DNA of 64,000 bases from JAIBJN01 sp963842305 (lineage in GTDB: Bacteria > Actinomycetota > Thermoleophilia > Gaiellales > Gaiellaceae). The translations under genes were made by a program, and so were the position numbers. The stretch is taken from assembly GCA_963842305.1 (NCBI GenBank), contig CAWJFW010000007.1:124001-188000 (forward strand), given 5' to 3'. Below, piece after piece: positions 50,120 through 59,690 of this stretch; the stretch's first letter is position 1, and each line of letters starts with the position of its first letter. The notes beneath the pieces were generated by a model. The model saw only the letters and a list, made by a program, of their open reading frames with translations. It was not told the DNA's origin and made no database searches.

Positions 50120-52245
50120 GCGTCGTCACCGAGGCGATTGCGCCCGAACAGACCCGCGCCCGCTACCCGGACGAAGAGGGCTTCATCGAGCGGGACGGTG
50201 TCTGCATCTTCTGGGAGCGGTATGGGGAAGGCGAGCGAACGATCTTGCTCCTGCCCACCTGGTCGGTCATCCATTCGCGCCACTGGAAGATGCAGATCCC
50301 GTACCTCGCGCGGCACTGCCGGGTGCTGGTGTTCGACGGGCGCGGCAATGGTCGCTCCGACCGACCGGCACAGCCCGAGGCGTACGCCGAGAGCGAGTTC
50401 GCGGCCGACGCACTGGCGGTGATGGACGCGACGCAGACCTCTCGGGTGATCATCGTCGGCTTCTCGATGGGTTCGCACCGAGGCCTGCTGCTGGCCGCGA
50501 ACCATCCCGAGCGTGTGGAGGCAGCCGTCTTCATCGGCCCGAACTACCCCGGTGGCGGGCAGCCGGTACCCGAGCGGACCGTGCACTCCTGGGACGAGGA
50601 ACTGGACACCGAGGAGGGCTGGGCCAAGCACAACCACCACTACTGGCTGCGCGATTTCGAGGGCTACCTCGAGTTCTTCATGTCGAGGCTGTTCGGCGAG
50701 CCGCATTCCACCAAACCGATCGAGGACGGCATCGGCTGGGGCCTGGAAACCACGCCCCAGACGCTGGCGCTCACCTACCTTGCACCGTTCATGGAGCCCG
50801 AGGAGGCACGCGAGCTGGCGGGGAAGGTCCGCTGCCCGGTGCTGGTCATCCACGGCGAGGATGACGGGCACAGCTCCGTGACTCGCGGGATCGCCCTGGC
50901 CGAGCACACGGGCGGCCGGCTGGCGCTGCTGGAAGGCTCCTTCCACGCGCCGCAGGTGCGCGACCCGGTCAAGGTCAACCTCATGCTGCGCGACTTTGGC
51001 GACCTCGCCCCACAGCCTCAGCGTTGGACGCGCGGCCGCTCCCGCAGGCGGCGCGCGCTCTTCGTCTGCTCGCCGATCGGGCTGGGTCACGCACAGCGCG
51101 ACGTGGCCATCGCGCGCGAGCTGCGGCAGCTCGTGCCGGACCTCGAGATCGACTGGCTCGCGCAGCACCCGGTCACCGCGGTGCTCGAGGGCGAGGGCGA
51201 GCGCGTCCATCCGATGAGCGCCGAGCTCGCGAACGAGTCGCACCACATCGAGTCCGAGTCGGCCGAGCACGACCTCCACTGCTTCCAGGCCTGGCGGCGA
51301 ATGGACGAGATCCTGCTCGCGAACTTCATGGTCTTCCACGACGTCGCCCGGGAGGAGAACTACGACCTCTGGATCGGGGACGAGGCGTGGGAGCTCGACT
51401 ACTACCTGCACGAGAACCCGGAGGAGAAGCGGGCTGCGTACGTCTGGCTGACCGACTTCGTCGGCTGGCTGCCGATGCCCGACGGCGGCGAGCGCGAGGC
51501 GTTCCTCACCGCGGACTACAACGCGGAGATGATCGAGCACATCGCCCGCTTCCCGCGCATCCGCGACCGGGCGCTCTACGTCGGCAACCGCGACGACGTG
51601 GTCGCGGACGCCTTCGGGCCCGACCTGCCACTGATCAGCGACTGGACCGAGCAGCACTTCGACTTCGCCGGCTACGTGTCCGGCTTCGACCCGGCCGCCT
51701 TCGCCGACCGCGAGAAGCTCCGCGCCGAGCTGGGCTACCGGCCGAACGAGCAGGTCTGCATCGTGACGGTCGGCGGCTCGGGCGTCGGCGGGCACCTGCT
51801 GCGGCGCGTCGTCGACTCGTTCGCCGAGGCGAAGGAGCTCGTGCCCGAGCTCCGCATGATCGTCGTCGCGGGCCCACGGATCGACCCGGCCGCGTTCCCC
51901 GAGGCCGACGGGCTCGAGGTGCGGGCCTACGTCCACAACCTCTACCGGCACCTGGCCGCCTGCGACCTCGCGGTCGTCCAGGGCGGGCTCACGACTGCGA
52001 TGGAGCTGACGGCGAACCAGCGGCCATTCCTCTACTTTCCCCTGCGCCATCACTTCGAGCAGAACTTCCACGTCCGCCACCGCCTGGAGCGCTACGGCGC
52101 CGGGCGGCCGATGGACTTCGAGACGGCGACGCCGTCCGTGATCGCGCAGGCGATCGCCGAGGAGATCGGGCGCGAGGTCGACTACCAACCAGTCGAGACA
52201 GACGGTGCCGCGAAGGCGGCGGCGCGGATCGCCGAGCTGCTGTGA
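50116..52245 (+). CDS. Fusion of alpha/beta hydrolase copy 3 with a glycosyltransferase-like domain
   Basis: A 709-residue protein. Residues 1 to about 292 are the third hydrolase copy (GFSMGS, HGEDDGHSS, SFHAPQVRDPVKVN). An arginine-rich linker (RWTRGRSRRRR) follows. Residues about 308-709 resemble the two-domain GT-B/MurG-like UDP-glycosyltransferases: LFVCSPIGLGHAQRDVA at the start, VTVGGSGVGGHLL in the middle and QGGLTTAMELTANQRPFLYFP near the end, the nucleotide-sugar region. No frame break joins the parts. It may act on a glycosylated compound; the pairing is unusual and the substrate unknown. Confidence 0.8.
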   Translation: MSVVTEAIAPEQTRARYPDEEGFIERDGVCIFWERYGEGERTILLLPTWSVIHSRHWKMQIPYLARHCRVLVFDGRGNGRSDRPAQPEAYAESEFAADALAVMDATQTSRVIIVGFSMGSHRGLLLAANHPERVEAAVFIGPNYPGGGQPVPERTVHSWDEELDTEEGWAKHNHHYWLRDFEGYLEFFMSRLFGEPHSTKPIEDGIGWGLETTPQTLALTYLAPFMEPEEARELAGKVRCPVLVIHGEDDGHSSVTRGIALAEHTGGRLALLEGSFHAPQVRDPVKVNLMLRDFGDLAPQPQRWTRGRSRRRRALFVCSPIGLGHAQRDVAIARELRQLVPDLEIDWLAQHPVTAVLEGEGERVHPMSAELANESHHIESESAEHDLHCFQAWRRMDEILLANFMVFHDVAREENYDLWIGDEAWELDYYLHENPEEKRAAYVWLTDFVGWLPMPDGGEREAFLTADYNAEMIEHIARFPRIRDRALYVGNRDDVVADAFGPDLPLISDWTEQHFDFAGYVSGFDPAAFADREKLRAELGYRPNEQVCIVTVGGSGVGGHLLRRVVDSFAEAKELVPELRMIVVAGPRIDPAAFPEADGLEVRAYVHNLYRHLAACDLAVVQGGLTTAMELTANQRPFLYFPLRHHFEQNFHVRHRLERYGAGRPMDFETATPSVIAQAIAEEIGREVDYQPVETDGAAKAAARIAELL

Positions 52246-52592
52246 CGGCAGCCGAAGAGGCCATCGTCCGCTGCGTGCACGACTACTTCGAGGGGTGGTT
52301 CGAGGCGGATCCGGAGCGCATGCGCCGCGCCCTCCATCCTGGTCTGGCCAAGCGCGCGCTCGACGGCGAGCGGCTCGACGAGGACACCGCGACAGGGATG
52401 ATCGACGCGACAGCCGCCGGCGCCGGCAGAGAGCGCGATCCCGAGGTGCGGCGCATCGACGTCCGGGTCGTCGAGGTCTACGGCGACATCGCAACCGCCG
52501 TCGTCGACTCGAACGTCTACCGAGAGTACCTCCACCTCGTCCGCACCGAGCGCGGGTGGGTGATCGTGAACGCCCTCTGGGCGTTCACCTAG
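52242..52592 (+). CDS. NTF2-like / putative lumazine-binding (SnoaL-type) protein
   Basis: A 116-residue protein from GTG 52242, overlapping the fusion gene stop (GTGA). The cone-shaped NTF2-like pattern is visible (VHDYFEGWFEADPERMRRALHP, YLHLVRTERGWVIVNALW). Such domains are often small isomerases, cyclases or binding proteins. It is the end of the operon that starts at 46305; its stop overlaps the convergent PEBP gene by 4 bp. Confidence 0.72.
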   Translation: MTAAEEAIVRCVHDYFEGWFEADPERMRRALHPGLAKRALDGERLDEDTATGMIDATAAGAGRERDPEVRRIDVRVVEVYGDIATAVVDSNVYREYLHLVRTERGWVIVNALWAFT

Positions 52593-53125
52593 TGGGAGAA
52601 GGGCGCGGTGAGCGTCGCCTCGCCGAGGATGTGGCCGTCGATCGCGGCGCGCAGGTCGTCGAGGCTCGCCCCTTCGTCGAGCCCGGTCTTCGCGTCGAGG
52701 GCGTAGAGCGTGAAGACGTAGTTGTGCGTCTCGTCCCCGGGCGGACACGGCCCCGTCCAGCCGACGCCGCCCGCATCGTTCGCTCCCTCGACCAGGCCTT
52801 CCGCGCTCCCGGTCGCGATCTCGGTCGTTCGCGGCGGGATCCCGTACGCGACCCAGTGGACGAAGCTCCCGCCGGGTGCGTCCGGGTCGTCGACCACGAG
52901 GGCCTGCTCGACCGTGCCTGCCGGCGGTTCCTCCCAGGCGAGCGCCGGGGAGACGTTGTCGCCGTCGCAGCTGAAGCGCGGGTCGATCGGCTCGCCGTCG
53001 GCGACGTCGCCGCCGGTGACCGCGAAGCTCTGCGCGCCCGGTGCCGTCGCCGGCTCGGCATCGTCATCCCCGCCGCAAGCGGGGAGCGCGAGCGCGACGA
53101 GTGCGAGCCCGAGAAGCCGGCGCAC
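52589..53125 (-). CDS. PEBP/YbhB-family lipoprotein
   Basis: A 178-residue protein with a lipoprotein signal (LALVALALPAC, Cys17) and the Raf-kinase-inhibitor/YbhB fold (FSCDGDNVSPALAWEEPPAGT, DDPDAPGGSFVHWVAYGIP, GPCPPGDETHNYVFTLYAL). Starts at GTG 53125. Bacterial YbhB-type proteins have no firm role. Likely anchored to the outer face of the membrane. Confidence 0.82.
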   Translation of the reverse strand: MRRLLGLALVALALPACGGDDDAEPATAPGAQSFAVTGGDVADGEPIDPRFSCDGDNVSPALAWEEPPAGTVEQALVVDDPDAPGGSFVHWVAYGIPPRTTEIATGSAEGLVEGANDAGGVGWTGPCPPGDETHNYVFTLYALDAKTGLDEGASLDDLRAAIDGHILGEATLTAPFSH

Positions 53126-53152
53126 GCGTGAAAGGGTAGCCCGGCGCCGCTC

Positions 53153-54133
53153 CTAGCCGGGCACCTGCAGGACGGCGGCACCGCGGATCTCCCCCGCCCG
53201 CAGCCGCGCAAGCGCTGCGTTGGCCTGCCCGAGCGGAAACGGCTCCACCTCGGTCCGCACCGGCACCTCCGGAGCGAGCGAGAGGAACTCCTCGCCGTCG
53301 AGGCGCGTCAGATTGGCGACCGAGCGCACGACCCGCTCACCCCAGAGGAGCTCGTAGGGGAACGAGGGGATGTCGCTCATGTGGATCCCGGCACAGACGA
53401 CCACTCCGCCCTTCGCCACCGCGGCGAGCGCCGCGGGAACGAGCTCGCCCGCGGGGGCGAAGATGATCGCCGCATCGAGCTCTTCCGGCGCAGGACCGAG
53501 TGCGTCGCCCGCCCACTCGGCCCCCAGCTCGCGGGCGAAGTCCTGGGCCGTCCCGTCGCCGGCCCGGGTGAAGGCGAAAACGCGCCGGCCCTGGTGGCGT
53601 GCGACCTGGGCGACGATGTGCGCGCTGGCCCCGAACCCGTAGAGGCCGAGCCGCTCGCCGTCTCCCGCGAGCCTCAGCGAGCGATAGCCGATGAGCCCCG
53701 CACAGAGGAGCGGGGCCGCCTGGAGGTCGTCGTACTCGTTGGGCAGCGGAAAGCAGAAGCGCTCGTCGGCCGCAACGAATTCGGCGTACCCCCCGTCCAG
53801 CTGGTAGCCGGTGAACCGCGCGCGGTCACAGAGGTTCTCGCGCCCGCTTAGGCAGTAGCGGCACTCGCCGCAGGTCCAGCCGAGCCAGGGAATGCCCACG
53901 CGATCCCCGGCGGCGAGACGCCGGCCAGGCTCCACGACCCGCCCGACGACCTGGTGGCCGGGAACGAGCGGGAGCTTCGGGTCGGGTAGCTCGCCGTCGA
54001 CGACGTGGAGGTCGGTGCGGCAGACGCCGCAGGCGTCGACCGCGACGAGGACCTCGCCGGGGCCGGGCTCGGGCGTGGGCAGCTCGGCCTCCCGGAGGGG
54101 CGTCCCCGGGGAGTCGAGCACCTTCGCCCTCAT
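53153..54133 (-). CDS. Zinc-dependent alcohol dehydrogenase (AdhA-type)
   Basis: A 326-residue medium-chain dehydrogenase. ATG 54133 (MRAKVLDSPG) is preferred over an upstream start as it matches the family beginning. Catalytic zinc residues lie in CGVCRTDLHVVDGELP and GHQVVG; the structural zinc set is CGECRYCLSGRENLC. NAD-binding GLYGFGASAHIVAQVA. It is the last gene of the polyamine operon, 4 bp after the aminotransferase stop, and may reduce or oxidise an aldehyde/alcohol from amine breakdown. Confidence 0.85.
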   Translation of the reverse strand: MRAKVLDSPGTPLREAELPTPEPGPGEVLVAVDACGVCRTDLHVVDGELPDPKLPLVPGHQVVGRVVEPGRRLAAGDRVGIPWLGWTCGECRYCLSGRENLCDRARFTGYQLDGGYAEFVAADERFCFPLPNEYDDLQAAPLLCAGLIGYRSLRLAGDGERLGLYGFGASAHIVAQVARHQGRRVFAFTRAGDGTAQDFARELGAEWAGDALGPAPEELDAAIIFAPAGELVPAALAAVAKGGVVVCAGIHMSDIPSFPYELLWGERVVRSVANLTRLDGEEFLSLAPEVPVRTEVEPFPLGQANAALARLRAGEIRGAAVLQVPG

Positions 54134-54137
54134 GGAG

Positions 54138-55571
54138 CTACCTGGGATCTCGTCGAACCGCGCCGTCCCGGTGAGGAGTGGCCGCACCGGAGACCTGCTC
54201 CCACGCTTCCGCGAGCACCTCGCCGAGGATCCCGACGATCTCGTCGAACTGCGCCTGCTCGGCGACGAGCGGCGGCGAGATCTGGAGAACGGGATCGCCG
54301 CGGTCGTCCGCGCGGCAGATCAGGCCGGCCTCGAAGAGGCGCGGCGAGAGGAAGCCGCGCAGGAGCGTCTCGCACTCCTCCTCGGAGAACGTTTCGCGGG
54401 TCTCCTTGTCCTTGACGAGCTCCAGGGCATAGAAGAAGCCCGTCCCGCGGAGGTCGCCCACGATCGGCAGCTCGAGCAGCTGGGACAGGGTCGTCCGGAA
54501 CGCGTCCTCTTGCGCGGCGACGTGCTCGACGATCTGCTCACGCCGCATGATCTCGATGTTCTTGAGAGCGATCGCCGCCTGCACGGGGTGGCCGCCGAAC
54601 GTGATGCCGTGCGCGTACATCGCCGTGCCATGGAGAAACGGCTCCATCACGCGGTCGGTGGCGATGACGGCGCCGATGGACGCATGCGCCGATGAGAGTC
54701 CCTTCGCGGACGTGATCAGATCCGGCCGGATGTCGTAGCGCTCGGAGCCGAACCAGGCGCCGATCCGACCGAAGCCGGTGATCACCTCGTCGGCGCAGAG
54801 CAGGATCCCGTAGCGGTCGCAGATCTCCCGAACGCCGGCCCAGTAGCCCTCGGGCGGGGTGAACGCCCCGCCGGCGTTTTGCACGGGCTCCATGATCACC
54901 ATCGCGACCGTCTCGGGGCCGGTGTGCTCGATCATGGACTCGAGATCGTCCAGGAGGAACGCGGTGAACTCCGCCTCCGTCTCTTCCGTGGGACGGTGGT
55001 ACCGGTTCGTGTTGTGGACGTGAAGGGTGTCCGGCACGAGCGGCTCGAACGCCGTCTTCAGCGCCGCGATGCCGTTGATGGAGAGCGCGCCCATCGTCGT
55101 CCCGTGATAGGCGATCCGGCGCGCGATCGCCTTCCAGCGCCGCTCGCCGCGCGCGGCGTGGTACTGCCGCGCGAGCTTCCAGGCCGACTCGACCGCCTCG
55201 GAGCCGCCGGAGACGAAGAAGACCCGGTTCAGGTCGCCGGGAGCGACCGAGGCGACCTCGGCGGCCAGCTCGATGGCGCGTGGATGGGCGTAGCTCCAGT
55301 TGGTGTAGAAGGGCAGCTCCCGCAGCTGTGCAGCGGCCGCCTCCCCGATCTCGTCGCCGAAGCCGTAGCCGATGTTGACCGCGAACAGCCCGGCCAGGGC
55401 GTCCAGGTAGCGCTTCCCGTTGATGTCCTCCAGGTAGCAGCCGTCGCCGCGCACGATGATCGGCACCTCGCCCTCGGCGTAGCCGGACATGCGGGTGAAG
55501 TGCAGCCAGAGGTGATCTCGCGCCGCCTGCTGCAGCTCGTCGGCGGACAGGCCTGTCGCTGGGAAGCTCAT
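54138..55571 (-). CDS. Class III aminotransferase (putrescine/omega-amino acid type)
   Basis: A 477-residue PLP enzyme. MSFPATGLSADEL at 55571 is chosen because AAAGGAG precedes it. PLP features are LLCADEVITGFGRIGAWFGS and the lysine in LITSAKGLSSAHASIGA. With the spermidine/putrescine transporter and an aminobutyraldehyde dehydrogenase it probably transfers the amine of putrescine or another diamine to pyruvate or 2-oxoglutarate (SpuC-like). Substrate inferred from context. Confidence 0.85.
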   Translation of the reverse strand: MSFPATGLSADELQQAARDHLWLHFTRMSGYAEGEVPIIVRGDGCYLEDINGKRYLDALAGLFAVNIGYGFGDEIGEAAAAQLRELPFYTNWSYAHPRAIELAAEVASVAPGDLNRVFFVSGGSEAVESAWKLARQYHAARGERRWKAIARRIAYHGTTMGALSINGIAALKTAFEPLVPDTLHVHNTNRYHRPTEETEAEFTAFLLDDLESMIEHTGPETVAMVIMEPVQNAGGAFTPPEGYWAGVREICDRYGILLCADEVITGFGRIGAWFGSERYDIRPDLITSAKGLSSAHASIGAVIATDRVMEPFLHGTAMYAHGITFGGHPVQAAIALKNIEIMRREQIVEHVAAQEDAFRTTLSQLLELPIVGDLRGTGFFYALELVKDKETRETFSEEECETLLRGFLSPRLFEAGLICRADDRGDPVLQISPPLVAEQAQFDEIVGILGEVLAEAWEQVSGAATPHRDGAVRRDPR

Positions 55572-56425
55572 GTAGCTCCTTTCGGGGTTCGGCGGTACTG
55601 CCACACGATGTTCGCCAGCATCAGCAGAACCGCCACGCCGAAGATCATCGTGCCGATCACGTTGACCTCGGCCGGCACGCCGCGCTGCGCCTGGCTCCAG
55701 ACGTAGAGCGGGAACGTCTGCGTCGTGCCCGCGTTGAAGCTCGTGATCACGAAGTCATCGATGGAGAGCGAGAAGGCGAGCAGGGCCCCGGCGAGGATCC
55801 CCGGCGCGATCAGCGGCAGCGTGATGCGGTAGAAGGTGACGTACTCGTTCGCGCCGAGGTCCATGGCCGCCTCCTCGACGTGGCGGTCGAAGCCGACAAG
55901 CCTCGCGCGAACCGTCACGACCACGAAGCTGATGCAGAACATGATGTGGGCGATCACGATCGTCGTGAATCCAAGCGTGCTACCGAGGTTCAGGAAGAGC
56001 GCGAGGAGCGAGGCGCCGAGCACGATCTCGGGCGCGGTCAGCGGCACGAAGATGAGCAGGTTGGTCGCGCCGCGCCCCCGGAAGTGGTAGCGGACGAGCG
56101 CCATCGCGATCAGCGTCCCCAGGACCACCGAGATGAGCGTCGCGATGAGGGCGACCTCGAGGCTCGTCTTCACCGAATCGCCGATGAAGGGCGGGCCGAA
56201 CGGATGCCTCCAGTGGTCGGCCGTGAAGCCCTCCCACGTGTAGTTGAAGCGCCCGGCCGGATCGTTGAACGAGAAAACGATCACCACGATGATCGGCAGC
56301 ATCAGATAGGCGAGCGCGAGGAGCCCGAAGAGCGTGAGCGTGTGCCGGCGGACGAAGGCCCAGACCCGCGTGAGCAGGCCCACCTTCCGCTTCGGCAGCG
56401 GCTGGGTCTCGGCCGCGGCGGTCAC
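55568..56425 (-). CDS. potC: Polyamine ABC transporter permease, PotC type
   Basis: A 285-residue permease from GTG 56425, overlapping the potB stop. Six or more transmembrane helices and the inner-membrane EAA-like loop (EEAAMDLGANEYVTFYRITLPLI) that contacts the ATPase. It is the second permease of the PotABCD importer, placed just before the aminotransferase gene. Confidence 0.88.
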   Translation of the reverse strand: MTAAAETQPLPKRKVGLLTRVWAFVRRHTLTLFGLLALAYLMLPIIVVIVFSFNDPAGRFNYTWEGFTADHWRHPFGPPFIGDSVKTSLEVALIATLISVVLGTLIAMALVRYHFRGRGATNLLIFVPLTAPEIVLGASLLALFLNLGSTLGFTTIVIAHIMFCISFVVVTVRARLVGFDRHVEEAAMDLGANEYVTFYRITLPLIAPGILAGALLAFSLSIDDFVITSFNAGTTQTFPLYVWSQAQRGVPAEVNVIGTMIFGVAVLLMLANIVWQYRRTPKGAT

Positions 56426-57279
56426 CCTGCCATCCTTTCGGTGCCGAGCACGCGGGCGTACAGGGCGATGAGCAGAAGGATGACGGCCATGAGGATGACG
56501 GAGAGCGCCGCCGCCTGTCCGTAGTCGGTGATCTCGAGGAACTTCGACTGGATGACGTTGCCGATCATGGCCTGGTTCGGCGTCCCGAGCAGCTCCGCGT
56601 TGATGAAGTCGCCGGCGGCCGGGATGAACGTGAGCAGCGTGCCGGCGATCACACCCGGCATCGAGAGCGGGAGCGTCACGCGCAGGAACGCCTTCGTACT
56701 CGAGGCGTAGAGGTCCTTGGCTGCCTCGATCAGGCTCTCGTCGATCTGCTCCAGGCTCACGTAGAGCGGGAGCGCCATGAAGGGCAGGAAGTTGTACGTG
56801 ATCCCCGCGATGACGGCCGTCGAGGTGGCGAGGACGCGGCCGTCGTCGGGGACGAGCCCGACGAACTGCAGCGCGTTCACGACGAAGCTGTCGTCGGCAA
56901 GGATGCTCTGCCACGCGAGCGTCCGGATGAGGTAGGTGACGAAGAAGGGCGCGATGATAAAGAGCAGGAGCAGGTTCTTCCAGCGCCCGCCCCGGAAGGC
57001 GATCCAGTACGTGAGCGGATACGAGATCAGGAGCGCGAGAACGGTGGAGATTCCCGCGTACTCGAGCGAGCGCCAGAACTGCTCCTGATAGTCGGTGAAC
57101 GCCTTCGAGTAGTTGTCCCAGGCCCAGGTGAACGTGTAGCCGACCTGGACCGTCCCCTCCTGCAGCGACGTGTAGCCGAGGTAGTAGAGCGGGATGACGA
57201 AGAAGACGATGAGGAACGCCAGCCCCGGCGCGAGGAGGAGGTACGGCGTCAGCCAGCGGTGGCGGTGGAGGAAGGCCAT
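56422..57279 (-). CDS. potB: Polyamine ABC transporter permease, PotB type
   Basis: A 285-residue permease with six membrane helices (YLLLAPGLAFLIVFFVIPLYYLGY first) and the loop ESLIEAAKDLYASSTKAFLRVTLPLS-region contacting the ATPase. ATG 57279. Between the binding protein and potC, as usual for polyamine importers. Confidence 0.88.
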   Translation of the reverse strand: MAFLHRHRWLTPYLLLAPGLAFLIVFFVIPLYYLGYTSLQEGTVQVGYTFTWAWDNYSKAFTDYQEQFWRSLEYAGISTVLALLISYPLTYWIAFRGGRWKNLLLLFIIAPFFVTYLIRTLAWQSILADDSFVVNALQFVGLVPDDGRVLATSTAVIAGITYNFLPFMALPLYVSLEQIDESLIEAAKDLYASSTKAFLRVTLPLSMPGVIAGTLLTFIPAAGDFINAELLGTPNQAMIGNVIQSKFLEITDYGQAAALSVILMAVILLLIALYARVLGTERMAG

Positions 57280-57297
57280 GCCGGATGCAGGGAGCGG

Positions 57298-58491
57298 CTA
57301 GACGCCGATCACGGCCTGCCACTTCTCCTGGTAGTCGACGTTTTCGATCGCTGCGGGGTTGAACTCGTAGAGGTTCTCGAGCACCTCGGGCGTCGGGAAG
57401 ACGAGGGGGTCATCCACGAGCTCGGGCATGATCTTCATGATCTCCTCCTTCGTCCCCTTGACCGGCGAGATGTAGTTCACGTACGCGGTGACCTCCGCCG
57501 CGATCTTCGGGTCGTAGAAGAAATTCATGAAGGTGGAGGCCGTGTAGACGTCCCCGCCGGTCGGGATCACCATCGTGTCCACCGACGTCATGCCGCCGGC
57601 GTCCGGGATCGTGAACCTGAGGTTCGGGTTGTCCGGCTGGAGGATGACGATGTCGCCCGACCAGGCAATCGACGCCCAGACGTCGCCCTTCGCGAGCGGA
57701 CCGGTGTAGTCGTTGCCCGTGAACTGGCGGATCTGATCGTCGTCGACCGCTTTCTGAACCTTCGCAACCGCCTCGTCGTAGGCCGCTGGATCGATCTCGC
57801 CCGACGGATCCACCCCCATCTCGAGGAGGAAGAGGCCGACCGTGTCCTCCATCGAGTCGAGCATCGTGATCTTTCCTTTCAGCGCCGGGTCGAGCAGGTC
57901 TTCGACCGACGTGAGCTCGCCGCCGACCTTGTCGGGGTCGTAGCCGAGACCGGTGATGTACGACTGCCACGGCATGCTGTAGTCGCGGTTGGGATCCCAC
58001 GAGGGATGCGCGAGCGTGTCCTCGAGGTTGGCCAGGTTCGGGATGGCGCTCTTGTCGAGCTTCTGCAGGTAACCGAGCCTGAGGAGCCGGGCGGCGAGCC
58101 AGGCCGTGGGGACGATGATGTCCCGATCGATCGACTGGCCGCGCGAGAGCGGCGCCTGGATCTCGCCGAAGAACTCCTCGTTGGAGTTGATGTCCTCGAT
58201 GTAGTTGGCCTTGACTCCCGTGGCCTCGGTGAACTGGTCGAGCGTCGGGAACTTGGTCGCGTCGTCGTTCTGGTCGATGTAGTAGGGCCAGTTCGAGACC
58301 GTGATCTCGTCGGCAAGCACCTGCTCGACCGTCGTCGCGCCGGTGTTCGGCTGGGCGCCCTCGATGCCGCCCCCGCCGCCGCAGGCCGCCAGGATGCCGG
58401 GCAACGACAGGGTCACGCCGCCCACGGCCGCGCGCCGCAGGAGCTGCTGCCGGGTCATCGGGTGGTTCATCCGCTCGAACGGGTCCTTCAT
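57298..58491 (-). CDS. potD: Polyamine-binding lipoprotein, PotD type
   Basis: A 397-residue solute-binding protein. The N-terminus carries twin arginines (LLRRAAVGG) and a lipobox (LPGILAAC), so Tat export and lipid anchoring are likely. The mature part has the PotD/PotF pattern (ITVSNWPYYIDQN, NSNEEFFGEI, VWASIAWSGDIV). It captures putrescine or spermidine for the importer. Its start shares a base with the potA stop (TGATG). Confidence 0.88.
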   Translation of the reverse strand: MKDPFERMNHPMTRQQLLRRAAVGGVTLSLPGILAACGGGGGIEGAQPNTGATTVEQVLADEITVSNWPYYIDQNDDATKFPTLDQFTEATGVKANYIEDINSNEEFFGEIQAPLSRGQSIDRDIIVPTAWLAARLLRLGYLQKLDKSAIPNLANLEDTLAHPSWDPNRDYSMPWQSYITGLGYDPDKVGGELTSVEDLLDPALKGKITMLDSMEDTVGLFLLEMGVDPSGEIDPAAYDEAVAKVQKAVDDDQIRQFTGNDYTGPLAKGDVWASIAWSGDIVILQPDNPNLRFTIPDAGGMTSVDTMVIPTGGDVYTASTFMNFFYDPKIAAEVTAYVNYISPVKGTKEEIMKIMPELVDDPLVFPTPEVLENLYEFNPAAIENVDYQEKWQAVIGV

Positions 58492-59600
58492 CAGTCCTTC
58501 TCCTCCTGTGGCTCCACTACGAAGGTCGCATCGGGGCTCCAGCTGAGCGTGACCTGGTCGCCAGGCTGTACCGAGGGCGCCCCTGCCTCGGCGTTTTGGA
58601 CGTAGAGCGTGATCGCGCCGGCGCGCGTGTCGACGATGTACTGCGTCGAGACGCCGATGTAGGCGCTCTCCCTTACCTCCCCGGACAGATGATTTTCCTC
58701 CTGCGTGCCGAGCCGCACCTTCTCCGGCCGGATGCCGATCGAGGTCTCCCCGCTGCGCCCGGCGACGGCGGGCGCGCGGACGAGGGTCCCGTCGGCCAGG
58801 CGAACGGCATCGCCGCCCTCGACGGTGCCCTGGAGCAGGTTGGAGATCCCCAGGAAGCCGGCGACGAATGCCGTACGGGGCGTCTCGTAGAGCTCGGTCG
58901 GCGTGCCGAGCTGCTCGATCTTCCCCGCGCTCATGACTGCGATCGTGTCGGCCATCGTCATCGCCTCTTCCTGGTCGTGGGTGACGTGGACGAAGGTGAT
59001 CCCGACCTCGTGCTGGATCCGCTTCAGCTCGAGCTGCATCTGCTTGCGGAGCTTGAGGTCGAGCGCGCCCAGCGGCTCGTCGAGCAGGAGAACGCGGGGC
59101 CGGTTGACGAGCGCACGGGCGAGCGCGACGCGCTGCTGCTGGCCTCCTGAGAGCTGCCGCGGCTTCCGCCGCTCGAAGCCCTTGAGTGCGACGAGCTCGA
59201 GCGCCTCGGCAACCCGGGTCTCGAGATCGGCACCTTTGACGCCCCGGCGCTTGAGGCCGAAGGCGACGTTGTCGTGGATCGACAGGTGCGGGAACAGCGC
59301 ATAGCTCTGGAACACCGTGTTGACGTCCCGCTTGTACGGCGGGAGTCCGGTGACGTCGCGGTCGCCGAGGTAGATGACGCCGGCCGTCGGCTCCTCGAAG
59401 CCGCCGATCATGCGCAGGCTCGTGGTCTTCCCGCAGCCCGACGGCCCGAGAAGCGCGAAGAAGCTGCCGCGTGGGATCTCGAGCGACACGTCGTCGACGG
59501 CGACGGCGTCATCGAAGTGCTTGGTCACACGCTCGAGGCGGACATCGGCGGTCGGGGCGCCGCTTTCCGGCTCTCGCTCGACCTGTTCCTCAACCGCCAT
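58491..59600 (-). CDS. potA: Polyamine ABC transporter ATPase, PotA type
   Basis: A 369-residue ATPase with Walker A GPSGCGKTT, signature LSGGQQQR, Walker B LLLDEPLGALD and a C-terminal TOBE domain (about 280-369). It powers PotBC. It lies 90 bp downstream of the aminobutyraldehyde dehydrogenase gene in the same direction. Confidence 0.93.
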   Translation of the reverse strand: MAVEEQVEREPESGAPTADVRLERVTKHFDDAVAVDDVSLEIPRGSFFALLGPSGCGKTTSLRMIGGFEEPTAGVIYLGDRDVTGLPPYKRDVNTVFQSYALFPHLSIHDNVAFGLKRRGVKGADLETRVAEALELVALKGFERRKPRQLSGGQQQRVALARALVNRPRVLLLDEPLGALDLKLRKQMQLELKRIQHEVGITFVHVTHDQEEAMTMADTIAVMSAGKIEQLGTPTELYETPRTAFVAGFLGISNLLQGTVEGGDAVRLADGTLVRAPAVAGRSGETSIGIRPEKVRLGTQEENHLSGEVRESAYIGVSTQYIVDTRAGAITLYVQNAEAGAPSVQPGDQVTLSWSPDATFVVEPQEEKD

Positions 59601-59690
59601 CTCTCACCTCCACGCCGATGGGGACGACGAGCACCGGCCGTCCGACATGTGCAGCTCTGAGCCAGCAGCGACAGCCCACGCCGGGAGCCG

